From Luscinia megarhynchos (lineage: Eukaryota; Chordata; Aves; Passeriformes; Turdidae): a stretch of 64,000 nt of DNA. The stretch covers positions 34,956,779 to 35,020,778 of the forward strand of contig CM067592.1 of assembly GCA_034336665.1 (NCBI GenBank), written 5' to 3'. Positions within the stretch are counted from its first letter, which is position 1. The number at the start of each line of letters is the position of its first letter. Shown here piece after piece: positions 23,613-36,530 of this stretch. The translations under genes were made by a program, and so were the position numbers. The notes under the pieces were generated by a model, which had not been told where the DNA came from, did not search any database, and was given only the letters and a program-made list of their open reading frames with translations.

Positions 23613-25388
23613 CAGGAAGGGAAGAGAAGTCAGGGAAGGAAATCCAGGAAGTTCCAGAAAGGAATCAGAGGAAGCTCCAGGTCAAGGAAGGGAAGCTCCA
23701 GCCCAGGAAGCCCAGGATGTCTAGGCTCCAGGAAGTCCCAGGAAGGGAAGTCCAGGAAGTCTAGGAACCCAGGAAGGGAAGCCCCAGGAAGCTCCAGGAG
23801 GCGCAGGAAGCCGGAAGCTCCCAGGAAGGAAGGGAAAGTCTCGAAGGGAAGGGAAGGGAAGCTCCAGGAAGTCTAGAAGGGAAGCTCCAGGAAGGGAAGT
23901 CCCAGGGAAGTCTAGGAAGTCTAGGAAGGAAGCAGGGAAGCTCCAGGAAGGAAGCCTCCAGGAAGCGCAGGAAGCCCAGGAAGCTCCAGGAAGCTCCAGG
24001 CTGAATGGAAGGGCAAGGAAGTCTAGGAAGCTCCATGGAAGCCCAGGAAGTCGAGGACAGGAAGGGAAGGAAGCTCCAGCGCCATGGAAAGTCCCAGGGG
24101 AAGCTCCAGGAAGCCCAGGGAAGGGAAGCCCAGGAAGCCCCAGGGAAGGGACGTCCAGGAAGGGAAGTCTAGGAAGCTCCAGGAAGCTCCAGGAAGCCGG
24201 AAGTCCTAGGGAAGGGAAGCTCCAGGAAGTCCCAGGAAGCTCCAGGAAGCCCTAGGACAGCCAGGAAGCTCCAGGAAGCCCCAGGAAGCCCCAGGAAGGA
24301 AGTCCCAGGAAGCCCCAGCAGGAGGTTCCAGCCCCAGCCCCAGGAAGCCCAGGGAAGTCCCAGGGAAGCCCCAGGAAGGCTAGGAAGGACAGCCCCAGGA
24401 CAACGGAATGGAATGGAATGGAAGCCCAGGAAGTCGAGGGAATGGAATCCAGTGGAATGGACTGCATGGAAGCCAGGAAGGGAAGGGAATGGAATGCAGG
24501 AATGGAATGGAAGGAAGAAGGAATGGAATGGAATGGAAGGAAGGAAGGAAGGAATGGAAGGAAGCCCCAGGAAGGACAGGAAGGAAGGAAGCCCCAGGAA
24601 AGCGAATGGAATGGAAGGACAGGAAGCCCCAGGAAGGAAGGAAGGAAGCCCAGCACAGGAAGCCAGGAAGGAAGGACGAAGGAAACGAAGGAAGCGACAG
24701 CCAGAGAGTGGAAGGAAGGAATGGAATGGAATGGAATGGAAGGAATGGAAGGAAGGAAGGAATCAGGAAGGAAGGACGAATGGAAGGAATGGAAGGAATG
24801 GAAGGAAGCCCCAGGAAGGAAGGAAGCCCAGGAAGGAAGGAAGGAAGGAAGCCCCAGGAAACAGCACAGGAATGGAATGGAATGGAATGGAATGGAATGG
24901 AAGGAATGCCCCAGCCCCAGGAAGGAAGCGGAAGGAAGGAAGGAAGGAAGGAAGGAAGGAATGGAAGGAAGGAAGGAAGGAAGGAATGGAAGGAAGGAAG
25001 GAAGGAAGGAAGGAAGGAAGGAAGGAAGGAAGGAAGGAAGGAAGGAAGGAAAGCAAGGAAGGAAGGAAGGGAAGGAAGGAAGGAAGGGAAGGGAAGGAAG
25101 GGAAGGAAGGAAGGGGAAGGGAAGGAAGGGAAGGGAAGGAAGGAAGGAAGGAAGGAAGGAAGGGAAGGGAAGGGAAGGGAAGGAAGGAAGGAAGGGAAGG
25201 GAAGGGAAGAGGAAGGAAGGAAGGGAAGGAAGGGAAGGGAAGGGAAGGGAAGGGAAGGGGAAGGGAAGGGAAGGGAAGGGAAGGAAGGGAAGGAAGGAAG
25301 GGAAGGGAAGGGGAAGGGAAGGAAGGGAAGGGAAGGAAGGAAGGGAAGGGGAAGGGGAAGGAAGGGAAGGGAAGAAGGGAAAAGAAAA
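23613..25388 (+). repeat. GGAA-type satellite, right array
   Basis: Same kind of array as 15016-16436 and at the same point after block A'. It opens with mixed CAGGGAAGG and CTCCAGGAAG units, continues as CCAGGAAGCTCCAGGAAG-like units to about 24390, then GGAATGGAATGG with GGAAGGAAGG, and ends as pure GGAAGGAA / GGGAAGGGAA. The final 334 bases (25055-25388) contain only A and G. Open frames of 330-414 codons on both strands are artefacts of the repeat. Confidence 0.95.
25055..25388 (+). repeat. 334-bp uninterrupted homopurine tract
   Basis: Every base from 25055 to 25388 is A or G. Many GGG runs are separated by AA, so it has G-quadruplex potential, and a mirror-like polypurine tract of this length can form triplex (H-) DNA. 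GGAA repeats are also known ETS-factor binding platforms in mammals; whether that applies here is only inference. Confidence 0.95.
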
Positions 25389-28300
25389 CTCCCACTGTAA
25401 TATTTCCCAAAGGTGTATAGAACTTGTCTTGAGGAGAAAAAAGAACAAAGAGATAAGTGCATCATGCCCAGTAGATGAAGCTGCATGGCTGGGCACCTGC
25501 CACGAGCAAGGCTTCTTGCAGGCTTTGGAGACTCAGCATCAGAACCATTTTCCAGACAGAAAACTAGCTCTTAGGTAGAAGCTGCAAATTTTTCCAGTTA
25601 TCTCTAGACAACTCAAAGTTTGGTGATATCCTTACAGTCAGCAATGCTCTTTATTTACCCCCAGTGGTGAATGCTGCTTTATATTCTGAGTAAGCTGAAC
25701 AGTCACTCATCTTTGAAGTTTTCCCCTGGCTGTGGCCTTCCCTTGCCCTCTTTGAATCTTCCAAAGTGTGAATCTTTCTTTTCTATTCAATCAAAACAGG
25801 TTTTGCCATCTGAATTCTCTGTGGTAAAAAAAGTGCATCACAATTTTTTCTGTTCTGACTCTTGAGATTTTAAGTCTCTTTAGCCTATGATTACATATTC
25901 TTTTGGTACTTGGAACAAAGAGCCCAGAACTAACATCTGCAACCACGTAACACAAGCAAATTAAAGCTAAAAAGTATAATTATAGTATAAGACACATATT
26001 TGCCCACAAATTAAACTGCTACATTGAAGTAACAATGAGGGCTGTAAGCTCCAAACAGCATCATATTTGTTAGTTCAATTCAAATAAAAGTAGTTAAGAA
26101 ACTATTTTATTTCCACCTTTCCTGCAAGTGCCATTTAGAGGATCATAGCAGACTTCCTTGTTGCATCGTCTGAAGTCTAAATCTGGCTTCACCTTCAAAC
26201 TTCCCTGAACAGCCTTTTAGGAAGTGCTGGTGTAGTACATCAGATGATGTGGGACCTTAGTGAATATTAAGAATGCTACTAAAAATCTGAAAAGCTTTTG
26301 GCAAAGAAGCCTCAAAACTGAAGACTTTACCTTTAATAAAATTACAGTTTGAATATTTTTGAATATTTATAATTTTAATTTGACTTGAAATTTCTTCCTA
26401 AACATTTTTATTTTTAGTCTTAAGCTACCAAATAAATACCAAAGTTGAAAGAGCTGTGCTCTGTGTTCAGTGGTATGGCTGCATGTGTGTAGAAAAGCTA
26501 CATGAAGATTTGTACTTAGACTTTAAAGGTTTTCTTTTAGCAGTGTGAACTGTATTTTGATGGCATATTACAATGTTATTTTTACAAAATAGCAATGCAC
26601 AGCATACCTTAACTAGAGTTAAATGAATTCATCATGTTCAGTAACACTGAAGAGTCCATATCATACCTTTTTGGTAAGTAAGATATAATTTCTAACACTT
26701 TTGACAGTATGCATCATGATAGAGCCTTTAAGTATTAATACAAAGTGATTCATTATATACCATTTAACTAAAAGTTTTCATAATTATCTTATGCTTCATT
26801 AGACGTAACCTAGGCATACATATTTTGAATACTGGAGACATAAATATACATGCACATATTTAAGTGTAAGCATATGTGTGTATATTGTATCTAAATACAT
26901 TTATGTACAGATACACTTGCTTATCTTCTTCAAAGGCTACCCAAGGCTAATCAAGTCCAATTAAATTTCTAATATTCTGACTATGGTTTCTACATCTTCT
27001 TTACTTTTTTAAAAAGACAATTAAAAGATATCCCACTCAATATAAAATGTTCTCCTGCTCTTTTCACAGATCATCAGACATCAAGCAACTTCTTATCTTC
27101 CCCATCTAAATGAATCATTAGCTCTTTAAATAATTCTTGCTTAAAGTACTGTATAGCATATACTCTTCATGTGCTCCAAGGCTGTTGGTAGATTGCATTT
27201 AAGAAAGTTATACTGATATTAACTTCTTTTTTTAAAATTTTTTTAATGCACAGGGGAATATTTTTGATTGGGAATTCTAGAATTTTGATTTTTGATTTGG
27301 AATTTGAGAATACATCTATCCTAAACTCATTAAATACTGAATACAAATAGAAATGTCTTCAAAAGACACATCATTCTTATTTATAACACAATTGACTTTT
27401 TCAGTCAATCCTTTTACAGCAAATGGAAGCTCACACTACTACTTTTACCAGAAACAGCAATCTAAAGACTTTCTGTGTAAATAATATTTAGAGCTTGAGT
27501 AAGTAGTATTTTTCCACAAGATTCCCAACAATTTCTTTACAAACTAATAATACTAATACTAATACTAATACTAATACTAATACTAATACTAATACTAATA
27601 CTAATACTAATACTAATACTAATACTAATACTAATAATACCAAACAAAGAAAACCCCACATAAAATAATTATTTGAAATTATTTTTTAAAAGATCACATT
27701 TGTCTTGGTCTATTCCTCCCTAATGAATACTATTTCCTCCCCAATGAATGAGTAAATTCAGCCAGAGTCCTGTAGGAATCTGTGCCTGTCTGAAGAATAA
27801 TCATTTTAATTGTAGCCAGGTATTCACATACATGTTGAGTCCTTCTGGGCAGATCGGGTCAGACAGATCAGGTCTCTTGTATTTATTTAGTTATCTATTA
27901 ATATTGTATGAGCAACAGAATACTAGAATGCTTTGTTCTTTTCTCCACCTTTTATTTTTCTTTAACTTAAACCGGTTCAATAACAGATTGAAAAAGTCCT
28001 AAAATCTTCCCTTTTAAAAGAAGTTCAGCAAGGAATTCTCCCCTCCTGCTTTTGCTGTATATCCTGCCCCCTCCTTGTACACTCACTAATGCAGTGACGA
28101 CAGCTACAAATGCAGCTACAAAAATAACTACCTGCCATATTTCCAAGAGAAGGATGGTGCAACTCAGTCACACCAGAGAAAAAACTGGTCTCCTGAGCCC
28201 AAAGGCAAGGCTCTTTCTCCAAGTACAGTAGCACAAAGCAGGTGCTGGTTTCAGAGGGGCAGAGACACTCTTGCTGCAGAGTCATTTCTCATTAGCAGGG

Positions 28301-28470
28301 ATGTGCCTGGACAGCTGTCTAATCTGCATTTATGTACAGGGGGTTCTTTTGATGAGTAGAATTTACTGCAGATTTTGCCACTTTTAACATAAAATATCTT
28401 CTGCTCTAGTATTGTTTCTGATTCCAAAAAATAGTATGTTTAGAAACACAATTTCCATTGGAACTCTTCC
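25389..28470. other. Segment C': AT-rich unique DNA present only in the right copy
   Basis: About 3.1 kb of ordinary AT-rich DNA between the right satellite and block B'. Its counterpart is missing in the left copy, where segment X stands instead. No gene recognised. It holds a hexanucleotide microsatellite at 27547-27636. Confidence 0.7.
27547..27636. repeat. (TACTAA)n microsatellite
   Basis: About 15 near-perfect copies of a 6-base unit TACTAA (equally written AATACT). Confidence 0.95.
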
Positions 28471-31400
28471 ACTAACTGCTGGGTGCTCTTAGCTGTGTTG
28501 TCTAACATTCCCTGTGGGTTTAGAACATTCCACTACATCAGTAGCCCTCCTAACATATTTTCAAGCTTGTCTTTGTGACTGCACAGGCTGGATCCTCACA
28601 TAATTGCATGATTCCCAAAGGAAAGACTGCAGAAATAAATCTATATTGTGCACACACAGTTTAATCCTAACTACTACAGAAACTCATCATAAAAGATTAT
28701 GACAAAATTACTGGTTTCTAATCTTTATTCCACAAAGATGCTATAATTTCTGTCTTTCAAATTATGCCACATATCTGATAGCTGAGAAAGAAGTAACTAG
28801 CTTTTTGGGAGGAGCTCTCTTTATTTTGCTGCCCACAGAATTCCTCTAGGTACAAAAAGCCAAAATTAACACTCTGCTCAAAATTTTTCTGGATGGGATG
28901 GGAAAGAAATTCCCATGTACAGATAAAATGCCAAAATCATGAAATGGATGAAAATGAATGTACCATAAAACCACCACCAGCACAGCAAGGATACAAGCTG
29001 TAAGTAATATCTGTGGACCGTTTGGAGCAAAAGTAGATCCTCCACAGAAATGACACCAGTTTTAGAAAAATTTGCTTTTTATTACTTCAGAGGTGTATGT
29101 AGAATTTTTAAATAGTTCTAGTCTCTTGTAGAGGAGAATTTGGCATGAGTACTTTCCCTTACAAAGCAGTAAAAGGATACTTAAGATAACTGCAACTACC
29201 CCTCCCACTTCACAAAAGCAGAGTTATGGCCTCAATGTTTGTTTTTGATTGCATTCAGAAGCAGCTTAATAGGGAAATACTTTTAGGAGTCAGAAACTAC
29301 ATCTGCATTTTCAGAAAGACATGGTCGTTTCAGAGGCATATTGTTACAAGTGACAATCCTCACTTAGGGAAGTCCTTTAATATCCTTTTCTGTAATATCC
29401 ACAGGGCTGCAACTGTGGAACTATGTGCACAAAGGCTTAAATGAAAGAAAGCGCGATTCAGCTCCAGAGATGTTTCTTGGTTCCCACTGGCTTCAGATAA
29501 TCTTTGATTGCCTCACCAAGCAGAGATGTTGCCTTCAAATCATAAAAATCCGAATTCAGCTCCCAGCTATTACAGTATGCAAAATACATTCACACAAAGT
29601 TCAAACATCGCATGAGGGAAATTTGCTGATTAGAGAAATCTGCTTGGTTTCCAAAGGACAGACACAGTAAGAGTCAGAGAAAGGAGTCTGGATCCTGTAG
29701 CAGTGAATAAACTGCTTTGATTTAAAAGAAAGCATCTGAACTTAGGATAGACATACATGTTTTTTCCTGAAAATCTTCCCTGGACAGAGAAAGTATAAAT
29801 CTGTCTCAATTTTAAATTTCAGTAAATTCAGTAAGTTTAAATCTGAAGACTAATATGTCTTGGGTTCCACTAAGATGAAGAAGCTTTTTTTGCACAGCCT
29901 GCAAAGGCATGTTAGGTAACAAGTTAAAAAAGGTTTTGTTTGCCATCCTCTTGCAATTAAAATCATTAGAATCTTGACAAAACATAGTAACTAGGATTTT
30001 GCAGATTGAAATAGTTACCATTCTTTCAACTGATGAATTCTAACTTTTTCCATTATTTTTCTAGCTCTCTTATTTTTGTGAAAGTTAACCCAGAATGTGG
30101 AGAAGACTGAGGCACTCAAGGATTTTTTTGCCTTGTTCTTTACCAGAAAGTGCTCCAGCCCCAATGCCCAAGTTGCAGATAGCAAGTAGAAAGCAGCAAA
30201 AAGTAGAACTGTCTGCTATAGGAGAAAATCAGGTGCAAGACCATCTAAGGAGCCTGAAGGTGCCTAAGTCCATGGGACCTGATAAGATACATCCTCAGGT
30301 TCTGAAGGAACTGGCTAAGGAAGTAGCTAAGCCACTATCCATCATACTTAAATTGTGGCAGTTCAATGAAATTCCCACTTAGAAAAAGAGAGAGGAAAGA
30401 GGACCTGGGAAACTGTAATTCCATTTTCAAAGCAGACAATAAGGAAAATCTGTAGAACTACAGGCTGGTCATTCTCACCTTGGTGCTGGTAAGATCATGG
30501 AGAGGATTTTCTTGGAAACTAAGGCACTTTGAAAATCAGAAGGTTATAGATAATAGCCAAGACTGCTTCACTAAGGGCAAATCCTACCTGACAAATTTGG
30601 TAACCATTTCTGATAGGGTTGCAATAATGGATGAGGGGAGAGCAACTGCAGTCAGACACCTGAACTTATGAAAAGCATTTGACAATGTCCCTGCAAAACA
30701 TCCAAGTGCAAGGTGCTCTCTCTGGGTCAGGGTAAGCAGTGATATCAATGTAGGCTGGGTGGACAAAGGGTTGAGAACAGCTCTGAGGGAAAGAGCTTGG
30801 AACTCTGGTGGATGAAAAATTTGACGTGAGCCAGCAATGCGCACTCGCAGCCCAGAAAGCCAAACGTATCCTGGGCTGCATCCAAAGCAGTGTGGTCAAC
30901 AAGATGAGGAAGGGGATTCTGCCCCTCTGGTACACTCACTGAGACCCCACCTGCAGTGCTGCATCCAGCTCTGGGGTCCCCAGCATAGGAAGGACATGGA
31001 CCTGTTGGAGACAGTTCAGAGGAGGCCTCCAAAAAGACCAGAGGGCTTGAACAACTCTCCTTTGAGGACAGAATGATGGAGCTGTGGTTGTGCAGTCGGG
31101 GCAAGAGAAGGCTCAGGGGAGATCATATCAAAGTTTTCCAGCACCTAAAGGGGGCCTATAGGAAAGTTGGAGAAGGACTTTTGACAAGGCCATGTTGTGA
31201 TAGAACAAGAGATAATGACCTTAAATTGAAACAGAGTAGATCTAGGTTAGATAGTAGAAAGAAATTCTGTGAAGGTGGCTAGATACTAGAACAAGTTACT
31301 CAGGGAAATTGTAGATGCCCCTGAAGATGTTCAAGACCAGACTGGATGGAGCTCTGAGCAAACTGGGCTAGTTGAAGGTGTCCTGCTTGTGGCAGGGAGA

Positions 31401-32785
31401 TTGGAAATAGATGATTTTTGAGGTAATTTCCAAGGTAAACCATTCTGTGAATATATGATTGTATGAAAGATAAGCACCAGAAACCTACAGCCAAGATTAA
31501 CTTTCTGAAAAGGCAAAATGACTCAAAAAGAAACTCTGTAGGGAGGAAAAGCTTTCAGTGTACTCCTCTTAAACACAGGCTTTGTGATTGTTTTTATGTA
31601 AGCTGGGATTGAGGAAAGAATTTGATTGAATAGTACTCAGTTGAAAATCAAAAGAGTATAAAGAGCTCAGCTTCCAGTAACTTTATAACATCTACCACTG
31701 ATTTCATTGATGTATGGCACTACTGTCACTGGCAATTGTGTTTTATTAACCCTGCTTGTTGTGGGGGAAAATTCAAGAAAGGAAAATGGGACTAAAGGAG
31801 AAGATGGAGAGAAGTTAAATAATAAGAAAAAATGTGTATAGGGGACCTCCAGCAAGTGTTTTCAAACTAGCAAATCAACAATTAATATTTAAAGATGTAA
31901 AGCCCAGGTCAGCAGAAAATGCAATTTGGAAATAACATCAATTTTATTGATGCCTTCATTCTGTTGACTGTTTTTTCATGGACCTTTATGGCAGGTTACC
32001 TTTAGTTACCCACACAGGTGCATAATTTCAAACATCTTAAAAAAATAAAATTTCCAAAGCCAATTAATATTTTATCAGTATTCATTAAGACCTAAACAAT
32101 AATAATGAAACCCATCCAAATCCACAAAGTTTGGAACTACTGCTGTGAGACAGGAAAATGCCACAGGGGCTTCGTCATTTATTATTATTGCAAGCATGTT
32201 CAGGAGGAGAAAAAGTTGCCATTGCCATAAGCAGAAGTACCTTGCATCTATCTCAATCCATTCTACTTAGAAGGGTTAGGGAGGTAAAAATACACAGACT
32301 TTCACCTACTTTCCCTATCTACAAACTGTCATAATCTGAGAAACTGCACCTGATCCATCACACTGTACTCTGAGATGTGGCAGCATCATCAATGCTATCC
32401 CAGCCGGCAGAAAGATACTAACTACTTGGGACAACTAGAAATTGAAGCTTGGAGAAAATCAACCATTAAAGAAATCTTAAAAAAAAAAAAAAAAAAGGAA
32501 TACAATGTGCTTTAAAAATATATATGTGTTGTCAGTGTTCAAGAGAAGTGGGAATGGCAATGAACTAATATCTCCATCAGATGAAAGTCCAGTGCAAAGC
32601 CATTTTTCATCATTCATGTAACTAAGGCCAGAATCTGTGAATAAGGTCATAGACCACTCCTATATCTTCTCTTCTGGCCTAAATTTTCTCTCTTACTTTC
32701 TCATCCCTTTGACAATCTGCTTTACTATGACTGATATTTTTTGCTCCTTCAAAAATGTTTTTCATGTGAGGTGCCACCAGCTTTG
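28471..32785. repeat. Duplicated block B' (right copy)
   Basis: Direct repeat of 17703-21971 and the version that continues without interruption into unique DNA on the right. Contains the CR1 relic at 30090-31468 and a poly-A run at about 32468-32496 that is much shorter in the left copy. No host gene recognised. Confidence 0.9.
30090..31468 (+). pseudogene. CR1 LINE relic in block B' (reverse transcriptase and 3' end)
   Basis: The better-preserved copy. The frame at 30095-30382 encodes a clear CR1 reverse-transcriptase stretch (SMGPDKIHPQVLKELA followed by KPLSIIL). Then come KAFDNVP-like residues near 30665, a WGPQHRKDMDLLETVQRR block at about 30980-31030, and a GKRRLRGDHIKVFQHLKG block at about 31090-31150, in family order. 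Several frameshifts and stops separate them, so no protein can be made. The 3' end resembles the CR1 tail (CCATTCTGTG...ATGATTGTATGAA). The 5' part of the LINE is absent. Confidence 0.9.
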
Positions 32786-35149
32786 CTGGTATACTTGGCT
32801 GTGTACTGCAGTGAGTCCATTGTGGAACCAGTGGATTCCATGTCCAGCACAAGTCAGCTTTTACCAATGGAGACTGCAACCTCCTACCATGCCCAAAACC
32901 TGCTCATCTACACCAAATAAAATGCTAACATCTTCCAATCACCTTCATCCTTCGGAAAGTGGGCTCTGCCTCAACCTCTTCTGTTGATGTGTGGGTACAA
33001 GAAGAGCACTGCAGCTGACAGCAGGTTTAAAAGGAATATTTGACTCCTTCTCAGAAATATTTCAGGTTTTGATTTATAGACTGGTTTTTTTTTTCTTTGT
33101 TACGAAGTTTTAGTAATCTTCTATGAAAATTTAAAATGAGACATTTATTGCAGTATGATTTTTTTTTTTTGGAGATGCATTGTTGATTCTGCTCACTACT
33201 AATTCTGAATGTAAATTGCCACATTTCTCAAAATAAGGTTTGTTTGAAAATGTGACTATTTATCCTTTCTTTTGATGACATAAAGCACAAATTGAAAGAG
33301 AAGATTGCTATAATTTGTTTGTTGGTACATCAGAAGGCTAGAACTCCAAAGTAAATGTTTCTTTTCAGCCTTCCAATCTCTACAGATTTAGTACCATTTC
33401 TCTGCCTTATATTTAATTTATCTGTTGATGTTAATTTATTCCACTGTTCATGTTAACTTATTTCTCTGAGTAAGATGAAGTCAAGTTATTGAATGCTCAG
33501 TAGACATCAGGAACATTAGCATGTGCTATCATAACAACAAGATGAGCTCTGATTTAAGACTGCTGAGCTCTTGCATTGTGATGAATAAGGGATCAAAGTC
33601 TGATACATCATTTCATATTGAAGGTTTCTCTTAAAGGTTGTGTATTTTCTAACTACGGAACTGCTAAAACATAATTAGTCTGAGTTTTCCGCTTGCACTT
33701 GAAAACGAACTATTTTTTTAAACTGTTCAAAAATGATTAATCATTCAAGAACTTACAAGGACAGAAGGAAAAACAGAAAACCAGATTAACTAGCTCCAGT
33801 TAGTTCAGTCTGCTCATTCAGAACCACAGCCACTGGGGACACATTACCCTGATGTACTATTCTTGCAGCAGTTCCTCATTTGATACAGAGACTGCTACAA
33901 AACAACTGTTTTAATTTTTAATCTTTGATTGGAATGTGTTTTAAAACTTTCTTCTATCATCAGATTCATTCTTGAGACAATCCCTTACATCAAGTGCCCT
34001 ATTCCATTGCCAGGCTGCCGACTAATCCAGCTCCAAGTTCTTGAAAAAAAATTTAAATTTCATGTTACGTAAGTAGCAATACCTCTGTGTCCTGACAGTT
34101 TACCTACAACATCTCCATCCGAAAAAATCCCCCACTTTCCTCAGGCTGCCTTTGCTTTGTTCTACTAATAAATAAAGATAGAAGAAAATGTTCATCACCC
34201 CCCTTTAGAAGTTCATTATATTCATAGCATAGGGTGCAGGGTTCAGTTTCATGATGAAAACCAGGCATTTTGCATTGTCTCTGATAGTGTGCATCAAAGC
34301 AAACAGTTTGACTGGCATGTTATCTGCCTCCCACGTTTTAAGATTACTGGTATTTTGCTTCAGGACATTTATGTTTAAAAAGCTCAGCAAAGCAAGATCA
34401 GATAAGAAGGCACACAAAGATTAACTCTGAAGTTCTCATTAAAGCCAAATACTGTAATCATAGAAATGAGAAAAATATTTCTCTTCCTTACACATTTAGC
34501 TGTGCTTATCTACAAAATTACTATAAAGACATGCTATATCTAGAGAAAAAATAGTTTGAAAACAATCCTTCTGACAGATCTAGGTTGCAATAAAAATAAT
34601 GTGGGCATCATATCTGTCACAAGTCAACATTTCTTCACTGGTACATAGATTTTTCACATTAATTTGAAACAAATTACTGGGGGGAAGCATGATGATAAGA
34701 AGCACTCATTATCAGGTATATGGTGAAATGCTGGCTTTAGCTTTGTTGTAGGTCTCTCCACCTTGAACTACTTTTCCTGCTATTTCGTCTACCATTTAAG
34801 ACCCTCTAATTGTATATTTTAATACAAATTTCCACATTTCCAGTACACTAGCACAACATCAAAATTTTGTGTCTATACAACATTTCTTTTTCCTAGCATT
34901 CTAAATAATTCAGTGACAATAAGTGACTGCACCAGGATAACAGAGGGTTTTAGCACAGTGAAAAAAAGCTGAACCCAAAATATTCTTCAGTTTTAGAGTC
35001 ACTGTCTAATCCTTCCTTGCCTTTATAAGTGTGTTCTTCAGTTGTATCAGCCTTTGTATGCAATATATAACTAAATACTTCAGTTTGTTTTGACCTATCA
35101 GTCATTTCAAGAGTTTATGCAAAACTTGGAGTCTCTCAGAAGGGTTTCA
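32786..35149. other. AT-rich unique DNA, no gene seen
   Basis: No recognised repeat, RNA or coding feature. Open frames are 60-116 codons and carry no motif. It follows directly on the right border of the duplicated block. Confidence 0.5.
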
Positions 35150-35925
35150 GAGTATGAGAGGACCTAATGGTTTTCACTCTCCTGCCTGAAATAACACGGG
35201 TGAGGCTTTGCAATCGTGGTAGGCAGGTGAGTTTGTTTCCTTTTTTTTTTTTTTTTTTGTTACGGTTGGGAACATTCCTGTAGAAACATTTCAGCTGTTG
35301 GAAACCAGAAACCTGGGATTTTTGAGCTTTCTGTGCTTTCTGGCACTGACGCCCTGGAGAACACTGATCTTGACCTGAGGCCTTGGAGAGGGCTTCCAAA
35401 CTTGAGTGATGAAGTTGGAATCACAGGTGTGTAGTTAGAATAGAAGTGTGTAATTTCACATGGTGACGGGTTTTAAATTTGAGGTTTTTATAATGTAGTA
35501 AGAGGTATGGGACAAGATGGAGGATTTTGGGTGTTGTTTCTTTCTGTCTTATTCCTTCTTCATGGTTTTAGGTAGTAGTTTCTGTTGGATAGTTAGTGCT
35601 GCACTGTGGGTCACAGGAATTTGGCTATTGGATAACGAAAAAATATAAATAATATAGTTGTTGATCCTCTATTGGACTGTTTAGCTTTAAAAGACCTTGT
35701 AACCAGCTAAATTCACTTCCATTTTGCTCGCTTTTAGCTGGTATCTAGAAGTGTTGCTGAACTCTCTGTGCTTTAGATAAGACTTAATAAACAACCAAGC
35801 CTGAATATGAGAAAATTTGTCTCCTTTGTGTTTTTAATCCTGGCTCTGAGTGAAGACAGAAGAAACTGCAAACAAGTCACTAATTAAGTGGTGCAGATAC
35901 CACCTTTACATTCGGCACAGTATTT
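35150..35925 (+). mobile_element. LTR-like retroelement segment, boundaries uncertain
   Basis: The composition and order resemble a retroviral LTR: a long non-coding lead, a poly-T run (35239-35260), a CTTTAAAAGACC block, then TTAGATAAGACTTAATAAACAACC, which looks like a polyadenylation signal followed by an R-U5 type region ending near TTCGGCACA. I could not fix the terminal TG...CA bases or a target-site duplication, so the family and exact ends are open. Confidence 0.45.
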
Positions 35926-35937
35926 AGAGCTGCTGTC

Positions 35938-36530
35938 TGAATCATAGAATAATTAAGGTTGGAAAAGACCTCTGAAGTCATTGAGTCCAACCATGACCCC
36001 AGCATTTCCATGCCCACCATTAAACCATTTCCCTAAATACCATGTCTGTGCATCTTCTAAATACTTCCAGGGCTGGTGACTCAACCACCTACCTGAGCAG
36101 CTCGTTCAGGGCTTGAAAACCTTTTCAGTGAAGAAATTGTCTCTAATATCCCATCTAAACCACCCCTAGGGCATCTAGAGGCAGTTTCCTCTTGTCCCAT
36201 TGCTTGTTACTTGGGAGTAGGGACCGACCCCCACCCCACTAAAGCATCCTCTCAGTACAATCTTCCCTCAGCCTCCTTCTCTCCAGGCTAAGCAATACCA
36301 GCTGCCTCATTCCCTCCTCATAATATTTGTGCTTCAAACCCATCATCAGCTCCATTGCCCTTCTCTTGACATGCACCTCAATGTCCTCCTTGTAAAGTGC
36401 TTTAGTTTCCTCCAGAATTAAACATTGGATTCAAGGTGCAGCTTCTCCAGTGCTGAGTGCAGGGGGACAACCTCTTCCCTTGTCCTAGTGACCACACTGT
36501 TTCTGATACAGGCCTGCATGCCATTTGCAT
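35938..36530 (-). mobile_element. CR1 LINE 3'-half fragment, antisense
   Basis: Begins GAATCATAGAATAATTAAGG (reverse complement of a CR1 tail) and continues through the antisense landmarks CCTCTTGTCCCATTGCTTGT, CCTCCTTCTCTCCAGGCTAA and GTGCTGAGTGCAGGGGGACA. About 590 bp, covering the 3' untranslated region and the last part of ORF2, with degraded frames. Confidence 0.9.

Noticed and set aside
24252..25578. Open frames of 330-414 codons on both strands in the right GGAA array
   Set aside because: All frames are open because GGAA repeats contain no stop codons. The predicted proteins are simple Gly-Arg-Lys-Glu or Pro-Ser-Phe-Leu repeats.
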